A stretch of 27,232 bases of DNA from Streptomyces sp. NRRL F-2664 (GCF_000719345.1 NZ_JOFX01000053.1:1-27232); one strand, 5' to 3'; counted from the stretch's first letter, positions 1-8,101 are shown. Translations and numbers: made by a program. Notes: generated by a model from the sequence alone, not told the origin.

Positions 1-75
1 ACCGGGTGGCACCGGGCGACCGGCCGACTCCGTTGGGGGATTTGTCATACCGGGCGTGGCAGCATCGGCGGTCTC

Positions 76-85
76 GGAGGTGATC
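76..85 (+). promoter_or_regulatory. Very strong Shine-Dalgarno site of the NlpC/P60 gene
   Basis: GGAGGTGATC is a 10-nt complement to the 3' end of actinobacterial 16S rRNA and lies 2 nt before the ATG at 88. It fixes the start of the NlpC/P60 gene. No convincing -10/-35 pair was found in the 75 bases before it. Confidence 0.75.
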
Positions 86-87
86 CC

Positions 88-1290
88 ATGTCATATCGGG
101 GGCTTCGTGCTGTCTGCGTCGCCGTGGCGCTCCTCGTTGCCGGTCCGGTCCAGGACGCCGGCGCCGAGCCGGGTCTGCCCGACGGGGAGAACGTCGGCGC
201 GCTGCTCACCCGCCTGCAGGGCTTGTACCAGAAGGCCGAGGAGGCCTCCGAGGCGTACAAGTCCACGGAGGACGCCCTGGAGGCGGGCCGGCGGGAGGAG
301 CGGGTGCGCGCTGCCGCGCTCGGCAGGGCCCGCACGGCCCTGGAGGCCGAGCGGGCCCTCGCCGGGCGGCTCGCCCGCGAGCAGTACCAGGGCGGCCAGG
401 GCCTGTCCCCCTACGCCCGGATGCTGTTGGCCGGGAACCCGCAGGCAGCCCTGGAGCAGCGGCGGCTCGTCGCCCGGGAGGGCGCCCGCCGCGCGGCGGC
501 GTTGGGCCGGCTCGCGAAGGGCGAGAAGCAGGCGGACGCCCTCGCCGTACGGGCCCGCAAGGCCCTGGACACCCGGCAGACGCTGGCCGCGCGGCAGAAG
601 GTGCACAAGGAGGAGGTGGCTGCGCAGCTCCGGCAGGTCGAGCGGCTGCTGGCTTCGCTGACCCCCGAGCAGCTGGCCCGGCTCGGGGCGCGCGAGGAGG
701 AGAGGACGGCCGCGGCGCAGCGGGACCTGGTGGCCTCCGGGGCCCTGCCGGCACGTACGGGGACGCCGACGGCCGCCGGTGGCGCGGCGCTCCGGTACGC
801 GGCGGCCCAGGTCGGGAAGCCGTACGTCTGGGGGGCGGAGGGGCCGGGCTCCTTCGACTGCTCGGGGCTGACCTCGCAGGCGTGGGCGCATGCGGGGCGG
901 GCCATCCCGCGGACCAGTCAGGAGCAGTGGGCGCGGCTGCCGAGGGTGCCGCTGGACCAGCTGCGGCCGGGGGACCTGGTGGTGTACTTCCCGAAGGCCA
1001 CGCACGTGGGCCTGTACGTGGGTGACGGCAAGGTGATCCAGGCGCCGCGGCCCGGGTCCGTGGTGAAGGTCTCGCCGGTCGCCGCGAACCCGCTGCTCGG
1101 GGCGGTGCGGCCGGACCCGGACGGGAAGCCGCTCGCGGAGTTCACCCCGCCGCCGCTGCCGGAGGGTTCGGGCGCGGCGACGGGGGACGACACCGGTTAC
1201 TCGGCCGAGGAGGCGCCTGCGGCCGAGGCACCCGCGGGCGGGGCGTCCGGGGCGGCGGAGCCCGCGGCCGCGGCGACCTCCGCCAGGTAG
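88..1290 (+). CDS. Secreted NlpC/P60 (C40) family cell-wall peptidase
   Basis: 400 aa. Residues 1-26 form a Sec signal peptide (hydrophobic core VAVALLVAG, likely cleavage after AGA). Residues about 35-215 are rich in Glu, Arg, Ala and Leu and should form a coiled coil, as in RipA-like actinobacterial endopeptidases. The NlpC/P60 domain spans about 233-345. The catalytic Cys is C258 in DCSGL and the His is H306 in THVGLYVG. Family members cleave the D-Glu/diaminopimelate bond of peptidoglycan stem peptides, so a role in wall remodelling outside the membrane is likely. The Ala/Glu-rich tail (about 360-400) is low complexity, and its last 94 bp are read in antisense by the convergent flavoprotein gene. 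The start is fixed by the near-perfect ribosome binding site. Confidence 0.93.
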   Translation: MSYRGLRAVCVAVALLVAGPVQDAGAEPGLPDGENVGALLTRLQGLYQKAEEASEAYKSTEDALEAGRREERVRAAALGRARTALEAERALAGRLAREQYQGGQGLSPYARMLLAGNPQAALEQRRLVAREGARRAAALGRLAKGEKQADALAVRARKALDTRQTLAARQKVHKEEVAAQLRQVERLLASLTPEQLARLGAREEERTAAAQRDLVASGALPARTGTPTAAGGAALRYAAAQVGKPYVWGAEGPGSFDCSGLTSQAWAHAGRAIPRTSQEQWARLPRVPLDQLRPGDLVVYFPKATHVGLYVGDGKVIQAPRPGSVVKVSPVAANPLLGAVRPDPDGKPLAEFTPPPLPEGSGAATGDDTGYSAEEAPAAEAPAGGASGAAEPAAAATSAR

Positions 1291-2501
1291 TCCGCGGTGT
1301 CCTCGGGGTCGTAGAAGTACGCGTCGAAGTCGGCCGGGTTGTCGAAGCCGTTGGCGAACCGATCCGCCACGGGCTGGAGCTGCCCGGCCGCGCCGATCAG
1401 GTTGAGCACGTGCTCCGGCGGCACGCCCAGCATGGCGTTCGTCCACTGGGTCACCGGCTTGCCCGTGGTGAACCAGTACTTGTCGAAGGTCGCCTTCATC
1501 CACGCCTCGTCGAACGGCTTGTCGCCGTGCAGGAGGATCGAGGAGAGGTACGAGGCGGCGCACTTGGAGGCGGAGTTGGAGCCCTGGCCCGTGATCGGGT
1601 CGTTGGCGACCACCACGTCGGCCACGCCGAGGACGAGCCCGCCGCCGGGGAGGCGGCCGATCGGGTTGCGGACGACGGGCGCGTAGCGGCCCGCGAGCGT
1701 GCCGCCCGCGTCCGTGAGCTCCACCTTCGTCGCCCGGGCGTACTCCCACGGCGTGTACTGCTCCATCAGGCCCAGCGTGAGCGCGAGGTGCTCTGCCGGG
1801 TCCTTGACGCCGTTGAAGACGTCCAGCGGACCGCCGGGCAGGCCCTCCCAGAAGAGGATGTCCGCGCGACCCGAGGTGGTCAGGGTCGGCATCACGAACA
1901 GCTCGCCGACGCCCGGGACCAGGTTGCAGCGGACCGCTTCGGTCTCCGGGTGCTCGGGGCGCGGGCCGAGCCCGTGGACGTACGAGACGGCCAGCGCGCG
2001 CTGCGGGGTGTCGTACGGGGAACGCGCCGCGTCCCGCCCGAACATCGACACCAGCTCGCCCTTGCCGGCGGCGACCAGCACCAGGTCGTAGGTGCGGGAG
2101 AAGTAGTCCAGGTCGGCGACGGACGCCCCGTGGATGACGAGCTGCCCGCCGCGCTGCGCGAAGGTGTCGAGCCAGCCGGCCATCTTCACGCGCTGGTCGA
2201 CGGACTGCGCGTAGCCCTTGAGGCGGCCGAGCCAGTCGATGGGGCGGCTGCCGTCGGGGGCGGCGACCGAGACACCGACGCCTTCGATCTTCGGCGCCTG
2301 CTGCTCCCAGAAGTTGATCCCGAGGTCGCGCTCGTGCTGGAGGGCGGTGTCGAACATGCACTGCGTGGACATGACCCGCCCGGTGCGGATCTCGGCCGCG
2401 GTCCGGTTGGACATGAGGGTGACCTCGTAGCCCTTGCTCTGGAGTCCCAGGGCGAGCTGGAGACCGGACTGGCCGGCTCCGACGACAAGTATCCTGCGCA
2501 T
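1197..2501 (-). CDS. Styrene/indole monooxygenase-like FAD-dependent oxidoreductase (StyA family)
   Basis: 434 aa, close to the usual StyA length of about 415. An N-terminal Rossmann FAD site begins at residue 4 (ILVVGAGQSGLQLA). The family signature follows, with conserved stretches such as GRVMSTQCMF and DPITGQGSNSASKCA, the FAD pyrophosphate region. StyA enzymes epoxidise styrene, indole or similar alkenes using reduced FAD supplied by a separate reductase (StyB). No StyB-like reductase is visible in this window. The start lies 3 bp after the cvnD stop, so it is very probably the last gene of the conservon operon. Some conservons carry a cytochrome P450 (CvnE) here. The last 30 residues are Ala/Pro/Ser-rich and overlap the NlpC/P60 gene in antisense. 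The natural substrate is unknown. Confidence 0.9.
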   Translation of the reverse strand: MRRILVVGAGQSGLQLALGLQSKGYEVTLMSNRTAAEIRTGRVMSTQCMFDTALQHERDLGINFWEQQAPKIEGVGVSVAAPDGSRPIDWLGRLKGYAQSVDQRVKMAGWLDTFAQRGGQLVIHGASVADLDYFSRTYDLVLVAAGKGELVSMFGRDAARSPYDTPQRALAVSYVHGLGPRPEHPETEAVRCNLVPGVGELFVMPTLTTSGRADILFWEGLPGGPLDVFNGVKDPAEHLALTLGLMEQYTPWEYARATKVELTDAGGTLAGRYAPVVRNPIGRLPGGGLVLGVADVVVANDPITGQGSNSASKCAASYLSSILLHGDKPFDEAWMKATFDKYWFTTGKPVTQWTNAMLGVPPEHVLNLIGAAGQLQPVADRFANGFDNPADFDAYFYDPEDTADYLAEVAAAAGSAAPDAPPAGASAAGASSAE

Positions 2502-2504
2502 CTC

Positions 2505-3134
2505 TCAGGTCCTCTCTTCGGGAGTGCTGTCGAGGGCGTGGCCCACCAGCGCCAGCAGGGATTCGATCACCGTGCGCCGCTCCCGCGCGTCCATGATCAC
2601 CACGGGTACGTGCGGCGGGACGCTGAGGGCCTCGCGCACGTCCTCGGGCTCGTACGCGTGCGAGCCCTCGAAGTGGTTGACGGCGACGGCGTACGGCAGC
2701 CCGGAGCTCTCGAAGTAGTCGAGGGCGGGGAAGCAGTCGCGCAGGCGGCGGGTGTCGGCCATGACGAGGCCGCCGATGGCCCCGCGCACCAGGTCGTCCC
2801 ACATGAACCAGAACCGTTCCTGGCCGGGGGTCCCGTACACGTAGAGGACGAGGTCGTCGTCGAGGGTGACGCGGCCGAAGTCCATGGCGACGGTGGTGGT
2901 GGCCTTGTCCGGGGTGCCGGACAAGTCGTCGGTCGGGACGCTGGCCCTGGTCATCACCGCTTCGGTGCGCAGCGGGGTGATCTCCGAGACGGAGGAGACG
3001 AAGGTGGTCTTGCCGACGCCGAAGCCGCCCGCGACCAGCACCTTGACGGCGACGGGTGCGCGGGAGCGGTCGTACTGCCAGGGCTGTGCCGGTTCGTCGT
3101 CGACGACGGGCTTGTCAGAGACGGCGAAGGCCAC
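2505..3134 (-). CDS. cvnD: CvnD-type ATP/GTP-binding protein of a conservon
   Basis: 209 aa from a GTG at 3132-3134, preceded by GGAAAGGG. In-frame sequence further upstream is shadow of the DUF742 gene. It is a small Ras/MglA-like P-loop protein. Walker A is GGFGVGKT (residues 36-43), and the switch II-like motif is YGTPGQERF (100-108), followed by WFMWDDLVRGA. The usual NKxD base-specificity motif appears as NHFE, a common loosening in this family. CvnD proteins bind guanine nucleotides and associate at the membrane with CvnA, CvnB and CvnC in a complex compared to eukaryotic G-protein-coupled systems. The gene overlaps cvnC by 20 bp and is followed after 3 bp by the flavoprotein gene. Confidence 0.92.
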   Translation of the reverse strand: MAFAVSDKPVVDDEPAQPWQYDRSRAPVAVKVLVAGGFGVGKTTFVSSVSEITPLRTEAVMTRASVPTDDLSGTPDKATTTVAMDFGRVTLDDDLVLYVYGTPGQERFWFMWDDLVRGAIGGLVMADTRRLRDCFPALDYFESSGLPYAVAVNHFEGSHAYEPEDVREALSVPPHVPVVIMDARERRTVIESLLALVGHALDSTPEERT

Positions 3135-3504
3135 CGAGCACCCTTTCCAACAGCGCGCGTTCGGGCCGGCCGGCGCCGTGCCCCGTTCCGTAGACGCGGA
3201 TCCTGCCCTGGTCGGCGAGGTCGCTGACGAGGACGCGGACCACACCGAGCGGCAGTTTCAGCAGTGCGGCGATCTCGGCGATCGTGCGCATGCGGCGGCA
3301 CACCTCGACGATGGCCGGCATCTCGGGCATGCGGTCGGGCCTCTGCGGCTCGGACGCCTTGGTGTCCAGAGCGGCGACGAAGGTCTCGACGTGCAGGACC
3401 TGGGTGAACCGTGTGCGGCCGCCCGTCAGGGAGTACGGGCGGACACGGGCGGGGCGGCGGTCGGCTCCGCGTATCGGGAGTCGGTCGGAGGCCGGTCTCC
3501 TCAC
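3115..3504 (-). CDS. cvnC: CvnC-type DUF742 protein
   Basis: 129 aa from the GTG at 3502-3504, which overlaps the cvnB stop as GTGA, a sign of translational coupling. The N-terminal RPYSLTGGRT motif and the C-terminal region ICRRMRTIAEIAALL followed by PLGVVRVLVSDL match DUF742, a winged-helix-like domain found almost only in conservons. In the cvn complex CvnC is thought to bridge CvnA or CvnB and the GTPase. No DNA-binding role can be claimed from the sequence. The stop lies inside cvnD, giving a 20-bp overlap. The family call is firm; the molecular role is not known from sequence alone. Confidence 0.92.
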   Translation of the reverse strand: MRRPASDRLPIRGADRRPARVRPYSLTGGRTRFTQVLHVETFVAALDTKASEPQRPDRMPEMPAIVEVCRRMRTIAEIAALLKLPLGVVRVLVSDLADQGRIRVYGTGHGAGRPERALLERVLGGLRRL

Positions 3505-3989
3505 GGGGTGTTCTCCATCGACTGGCGCAGCTCGCTGCGGACTTCGGGGGTCAGGACGTGTCCGGCACGGCCGACGAACAGGGCCATGTGGTAGGCGACG
3601 ACGCTCATGTCGCAGTCGGGCGTGGCGTGCACGCCCAGCAGTGAACCGTCGCTGATGGCCATGACGAAGACCGAGCCGTGCTCCATCGCCACCATGGTCT
3701 GCTTGACGGAGCCGAACTCCATGAGGTCGGCCGCCCCGGTGGTGAGGCTGCCGAGGCCGGAGACGATGGTGGCGAGGTCGGCGGACGCGCCCCGCGGGCC
3801 CTTGGGCCGCGGTGTCGCCCCGGGGTCGCCCGCGCCGCCCGCTCCGGGGTCGGAGGACAGGAGCAGCAGCCCGTCGGAGGAGACGACGGCGACGGAGTTG
3901 ACGCCGGGCACCTCCTCGACCAGGTCGGTCAGCAGCCACTGCAGGTTGCGGGCCTGGGTGCTCAGTCCGTACGTACTGGGCGCGGTCAT
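3501..3989 (-). CDS. cvnB: CvnB-type Roadblock/LC7 domain protein
   Basis: 162 aa. Residues about 10-140 form a Roadblock/LC7 domain: NLQWLLTDLVEEVPGV at the N-terminus, then VAVVSSDGLLLLSS, the SVKQTMVAMEHGSVFVM strand pair and GVHATPDCDMSVVAYHM. Such proteins dimerise and act as activators or regulators of small GTPases, here presumably CvnD. The gene is slightly longer than usual (about 135-140 aa) because of a Gly/Pro-rich loop at residues about 48-68. The ATG at 3987-3989 overlaps the cvnA stop as ATGA, so cvnB is probably translationally coupled to cvnA. Confidence 0.94.
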   Translation of the reverse strand: MTAPSTYGLSTQARNLQWLLTDLVEEVPGVNSVAVVSSDGLLLLSSDPGAGGAGDPGATPRPKGPRGASADLATIVSGLGSLTTGAADLMEFGSVKQTMVAMEHGSVFVMAISDGSLLGVHATPDCDMSVVAYHMALFVGRAGHVLTPEVRSELRQSMENTP

Positions 3990-6928
3990 GTGCGTGCCTC
4001 CTGTGCGCTGTCCCCCTGGTCGGTGTTGCTCTGTCCCTGCCCCCGGTCCGGCTCCGCGTCCCCCGCCAGTTCGGCGGCGACCACGCGGCGGCCGTCCTGG
4101 GCTCCCTGGTAGAAGCCCCCGAGCCGGCGCCGCAGCTCTTCGGCGTCGACCCGGCGCGGCGGCGGGGGCGGTACGTCCTCCCGGCGCGGGGCGGCGACGG
4201 TGCGGGGGGTGCGCTTCGGCAGTCCCTTGTCGGTGAGGGTGCCGCCGCCGTCGGCCGGATCGGCGGGGTGGCTGCCCTGGCGGGGGAGCCAGTCGGCCTC
4301 GGCGGGTGCGTGGGCGTGGGCGGGCTCCCCTGCCGGGTCCCCTGCGGGGGGCTCGGCCGGATCCGCTGCGGGGGGCTCGGCGGTGAAGACCTGGTCCGCC
4401 GGGACCCCGGTCGCCGGCTCGGCGGTGAACGTCTGGTGGGTCGGCGGGATGTCCTGCACGGGCTCGTCGGCCTGTGGGGCGTCCGCGGGGGTCCTGTCCG
4501 GCTCCGGGGCGTCGGCCGGGGCGGGCTCCGGGTCCGACGGGGCCGACAGGGCGTCGGCCAGGGTGACCGGGGCGACCGGGTCGGCCGGGGTGGCGGGCTC
4601 GGCCTCGGCGACCGGCTCGGCCTCGGTGACCGGCTCGGCCAGGGTGGCGGGGTCGGCCGGGGTGACCGGCTCGGCCCCGGCGACCGGCTCGGCCCCGGCG
4701 ACCGGCTCGGTCCCGGCGGTGGAGCCTGTGGAATCCGGGGTGACCGGCTCGGCCGGGGCGGTGGTGGAGCCGGCGGGCTCCGGGTCCACCGGGTCGGGTG
4801 CGGCGTGGGCGCCGCGCGGGCGGATCGGGAGGGTGTTCTCGTTCGCCTCCGCTATCACGCCCGGCAGGTGCAGCGACGGCGCGCCCGGTGCGGCCAGGGT
4901 GTGGACGGGCGAGGCCGGCGCGGTGGCGGGCAGCAGCGCCGCCGGGATGACCACCAGGGCCTCGGTCCCCCCGTGCCGGGCGCCGCGCAGCTCCGCGGTG
5001 ACCCCGTGCCGGGCGGCGAGCCGCCCGGCCACGTACAGGCCGAGGCCGAGGCCGTGCTCCTCCTCCGGCTCCTCGTCGTACGCCTCGGGCGTGGACAGCC
5101 GGGCGTTGAGCGCTTCGAGGCGGTCCTCGGTGACGCCGATGCCCTGGTCGACGACGGAGAGCACCACGTCACCGGAGTCCAGGGTCCAGCCGGACACCTT
5201 CACCTTGACGTCCGGCGGCGAGAAGGTCGTGGCGTTCTCCAGCAGTTCGGCCAGGACGTGCGAGATGTCGTCGGCGGCGTGCCCGGCGACCTGCGTGTAC
5301 GAGGGCAGGGCCGCGAGGTCGACGCGCTCGTAGCGCTCGATCTCGCTGACGGCGGCCCGCATGACGTCGACCAGGGCCACCGGCAGGCCCTGTCCGTGGC
5401 CGTGCTCCTGCCCGGCGAGGACCAGCAGGTTCTCGTTGTGGCGGCGCATCACGGTCGCCAGGTGGTCCAGTTTGAAGAGGGTCGCGAGCCGGTCCGGGTC
5501 CTGTTCCTTGGACTCCAGTTCCTCGATGACGGCGAGCTGGCGCTCCACCAGGCCGAGGGTGCGCAGCGACAGCGAGACGGAGGTGGTGGACATGATGCGG
5601 CGGTGCTCCTCCAGCCCCGCGCGCAGCGTGGTCAGCTCCTCCTCCAGCACCTCCCGGCCGGAGACGAGCGCTTCGTTGCGGCCGATGATGCGGCGCCGGT
5701 CGGCGTCGAGGCCGGCGATCCGGGTGTGCAGGGAGACCGTCTGGTCGCGTACGGCGTTCAGGTGCCGTACGACTTCCGCGAACTCGTCGTTGCGGCCGGT
5801 GAAGCGGACCGGTTCCACCGAGCCCTCGGGCGTGGCGAGCCGTTCCGCGCCGCGCCGGAGGACCGACAGCGGGCGGGTGAGCGAGCGGGCGACGGCGGTG
5901 GAGAAGCCGACGGCGACGAGGAACAGCAGGCCCAGGGCGGCGACGAGGATCTCCAGCCGGGTCACGTCGTCGTCGCGGAGGGTGGCGAGGGCGGAGGCGC
6001 GCTGGCCGGCGAGGGTGGCCTCGACGGTGCGCATGCGGTCGATCCGGGCGGTGAGCGCGGCGCCGACGGCGGCGCCGTCGGTCTTGCGGTCGGCTCCGGT
6101 GAGGGTGGGGCGGTCGGTGAGCCGCTTGAGGTAGTCGTCGGCCGCCTTGACCTCGGGGCCGGTGACGGTGGCGGTGAGGGTCTGGCGTACGTCGGGCCGG
6201 GCGACCCGCGTGAAGTCGTCGAGGGCGGCCTGCTCCCGTACGCGCGAGCGCTGGGCGGCGGTGGTGAGTTCGTCGACGGAGGCGGCGCCGGCGGGCTGGT
6301 CGCCGCGCGGGACGGCCAGCGCCGCGAGGAGCAGGCCGCGGGTGGCCGAGGCCTGTTCCACGGCCTGGCCGAGGGGGGCCAGCGGGCGGGTGGTGGTGAG
6401 GGCGGACTCGGCGCGCGGCGGGGTCAGCTCGGCGAGCCGGGCGCCCGGTGCGAGGAGTTCGGTGATGACGCCGGTGTAGGCCTGGTGGGCGGCGAGGGCG
6501 GTGCCCTTGCCGTCGACGGCTTCGCCGCGGACGGACGCGACGCGGGCGAGGGCCAGGGCGAGGGGTTCGTCGACCACGCCCGCGGCCTCGGCGATCTGCC
6601 GGTCGGTGCGCTGGATGCGGTCCTGGAGGCCGGCTTTGGCGGCGGTGGGGCGGCCCTTGGCGGCGTACTCGACCACGGCGTCGCGCTCGTCGGCGAGGAC
6701 GTGGGTGAGCGTGAGGATCTGGCCGGTCCGGTCCGCGAGGGTGACCAGCCGCTGGGAGTCGTTCAGTTCCCGCGCGGCGGTGACGACGGCGGGAGTGCCG
6801 GCCACGAGGACGGTGAGTCCCGCGACGGCGACGCCGACGACCAGCCGGCTGCGCACGCGGACGCGGCGTCCTGAGGGGGCCGGGCCTTCGGCGGCGGTGC
6901 CGTTCTTCCGAGACCGCTTCTTCTGCAC
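3986..6928 (-). CDS. cvnA: CvnA-type sensor histidine kinase-like protein with nitrate/nitrite-sensing (NIT) domain
   Basis: 980 aa from the GTG at 6926-6928, with AGGA 12 nt upstream. A TTG four codons earlier (6940) is possible but abuts the AGGA. Transmembrane helices lie at about 29-49 and 325-346. Between them is an extracytoplasmic helical NIT-type sensor region, followed by HAMP (about 347-400). A coiled stretch and an unusual DHp-like segment (MRRHNENLLVLAG, about 494-506) come next. The HATPase has an N-box (LAELLENATTF), G1 (DQGIGV) and G2 (GLGLGLYVAGRL, about 626-637). The C-terminal 310 residues are Ala/Pro/Glu-rich and disordered, with eight hexapeptide repeats. It is the first gene of the cvnA-B-C-D-flavoprotein operon and presumably its membrane sensor. 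The ligand is unknown, and NIT does not by itself prove nitrate sensing. Confidence 0.93.
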   Translation of the reverse strand: MQKKRSRKNGTAAEGPAPSGRRVRVRSRLVVGVAVAGLTVLVAGTPAVVTAARELNDSQRLVTLADRTGQILTLTHVLADERDAVVEYAAKGRPTAAKAGLQDRIQRTDRQIAEAAGVVDEPLALALARVASVRGEAVDGKGTALAAHQAYTGVITELLAPGARLAELTPPRAESALTTTRPLAPLGQAVEQASATRGLLLAALAVPRGDQPAGAASVDELTTAAQRSRVREQAALDDFTRVARPDVRQTLTATVTGPEVKAADDYLKRLTDRPTLTGADRKTDGAAVGAALTARIDRMRTVEATLAGQRASALATLRDDDVTRLEILVAALGLLFLVAVGFSTAVARSLTRPLSVLRRGAERLATPEGSVEPVRFTGRNDEFAEVVRHLNAVRDQTVSLHTRIAGLDADRRRIIGRNEALVSGREVLEEELTTLRAGLEEHRRIMSTTSVSLSLRTLGLVERQLAVIEELESKEQDPDRLATLFKLDHLATVMRRHNENLLVLAGQEHGHGQGLPVALVDVMRAAVSEIERYERVDLAALPSYTQVAGHAADDISHVLAELLENATTFSPPDVKVKVSGWTLDSGDVVLSVVDQGIGVTEDRLEALNARLSTPEAYDEEPEEEHGLGLGLYVAGRLAARHGVTAELRGARHGGTEALVVIPAALLPATAPASPVHTLAAPGAPSLHLPGVIAEANENTLPIRPRGAHAAPDPVDPEPAGSTTAPAEPVTPDSTGSTAGTEPVAGAEPVAGAEPVTPADPATLAEPVTEAEPVAEAEPATPADPVAPVTLADALSAPSDPEPAPADAPEPDRTPADAPQADEPVQDIPPTHQTFTAEPATGVPADQVFTAEPPAADPAEPPAGDPAGEPAHAHAPAEADWLPRQGSHPADPADGGGTLTDKGLPKRTPRTVAAPRREDVPPPPPRRVDAEELRRRLGGFYQGAQDGRRVVAAELAGDAEPDRGQGQSNTDQGDSAQEART
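4571..4714. repeat. In-frame 18-bp minisatellite (8 units) inside cvnA
   Basis: Eight consecutive 18-bp units with the pattern GGYGRCSGGSTCGGYCNS. Because 18 is divisible by 3, they encode eight hexapeptides of the type (G/E/L)AEPV(A/T) or PADP(A/V)(A/T) in the disordered CvnA tail. Units at 4607, 4661, 4679 and 4697 differ from each other at only a few positions, which suggests recent duplication or slippage. Degenerate copies flank the block on both sides. Confidence 0.9.
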
Positions 6929-7327
6929 CGGTGCTCGCAATCCTGTACGTGTGCTTGTGCTCGTCTACTCGTGTGGCCGAGGTAACGGCCGGTCAACAAG
7001 TAAACGCCCCCTGCCCCCTCGTACCGCCTCAGACCTTTGCAGCGTGTTGGGGAGAGAGCCGCACATCGCCCACCCGGCCACTCGAAGGAGTGAACATCAC
7101 GGATGAGTTGGCTTCCAACTCGGGTGCCCGGTCCCGGAGCGCCGCCCGTGGACAGGCGGTTGAAAGATCGATGCGGCCTTGGCAGTATGCCCCGCCCTCA
7201 TCGCCCGCGCTGCGCCGGGGCCTTGCCGGTGCCGGTCCCGGCGGATGTGCGGGCGGGGGCCGCGCCGCACTCCGCCCTGGTCCGTACCTTGCCGGATGGG
7301 CGGGTCTGCGCCCGGCAGAATGCCCGT
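6929..7327. other. 399-bp divergent intergenic region between cvnA and the PP2C-like gene
   Basis: This gap must hold the promoters of the five-gene cvn operon (leftward) and of the PP2C-like gene (rightward). A TTGACC hexamer occurs on the minus strand at about 6983-6988, but no well-spaced -10 follows it. AAGGAGTGAAC at 7085-7095 resembles a ribosome binding site plus GTG, but with no spacer. The reading frame after it (to 7377) shows no recognisable protein. No convincing RNA gene or terminator was seen. Confidence 0.5.
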
Positions 7328-8101
7328 ATGCGCATCGACCTCGCCTCGGTTCCCGGCAGACAGGAACGCCCCAATGAGGACTGGGTGTCGGCCTCGGCGC
7401 GCGCTTCCGGAGCCGGGGCGCTGGTGGTCCTGGACGGGGTCACGCCGCCCGCGGGCGGCGACGGGTGCGTGCACGGCGTGCCGTGGTTCACCGACCGGCT
7501 CGGCGGCCGATTGACCGAACTGTCCGGATCGCGACGGGACATGCCGCTGGGCGGGATCCTCGCCGAGGCCGTCCGCGCCACGGCGGACGCCCACCGCGGC
7601 ACGTGTGACCTTTCTCACGTGCGCACCCCGCAGGCCACGGTCGTCATGGTCCGCTGGGACGAGGTGTACGTGGAGCACCTCGTGCTGTCGGACTCCGTAC
7701 TCCTCCTCCAGTCGCCCGGGGGTGAGGTGGCGGCGGTGCTCGACGACCGGCTGGACCGGGTGCCGCGGGAGGTGCTGCGCTCGGTGGCGGCGACGGACGC
7801 CCTGCGCAATGCCGAAGGCGGCTTCTTCACGGCGGCCGCCGACCCCGAGGTGGCGGCCCGGGCGGTCACCGGGCGGACCCCGCGCGGCGGGGTGCGGGCG
7901 CTGGCCGCGCTCACGGACGGGGCCAGTCGGTGGACGGACACGTTCGGCGAGGGCGATTGGGGCGAGTGCCTGGCGGTCCTGCGGAAGGAGGGCGCGGAGG
8001 GCCTGATCGCCCGGGTCCGCGCCATCGAGTCCGACCCGGCCCGCCCGCCGGCCCGCTACAAGCAGCACGATGACGCCTCGGCGGTGTACGCCGAGTTCTG
8101 A
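7328..8101 (+). CDS. PP2C-like protein phosphatase domain protein
   Basis: 257 aa from the ATG at 7328. The reading frame stays open upstream to 7103, but those residues look non-coding, while MRIDLASVPG is a sensible strand 1. No clear Shine-Dalgarno precedes it, so leaderless translation is possible. Motifs fit a diverged PP2C/PPM fold: RPNEDW (N16, D18), VVLDG (D36), ALTDGASRW, and a final HDDASAVYAEF carrying the C-terminal Asp pair that helps bind Mn/Mg. Known PPM members remove phosphate from Ser/Thr; activity here is inferred only from the Asp pattern. No Ser/Thr kinase is adjacent. It diverges from cvnA and converges on the MarR gene. Confidence 0.7.
   Translation: MRIDLASVPGRQERPNEDWVSASARASGAGALVVLDGVTPPAGGDGCVHGVPWFTDRLGGRLTELSGSRRDMPLGGILAEAVRATADAHRGTCDLSHVRTPQATVVMVRWDEVYVEHLVLSDSVLLLQSPGGEVAAVLDDRLDRVPREVLRSVAATDALRNAEGGFFTAAADPEVAARAVTGRTPRGGVRALAALTDGASRWTDTFGEGDWGECLAVLRKEGAEGLIARVRAIESDPARPPARYKQHDDASAVYAEF

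Noticed and set aside
91..2802. A 903-codon open frame on the minus strand across the NlpC/P60 and flavoprotein genes
   Set aside because: It is rich in Arg, Pro, Gly and Ala, has no domain, and runs through two well-supported genes in another frame; long shadow frames are normal at this GC.
4571..4714. The regular 18-bp repeats as a CRISPR array
   Set aside because: Units are contiguous without spacers, in frame, and code for a disordered protein tail.
4268..6874. An 868-codon plus-strand frame opposite cvnA
   Set aside because: Gly/Val/Asp-rich antisense shadow without any family motif; cvnA on the other strand has clear HAMP and HATPase motifs.
7103..7327. An N-terminal extension of the PP2C-like protein
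   Set aside because: The 75 extra residues are Pro/Arg/Ala-rich with no fold, and the natural first strand begins at the ATG at 7328.
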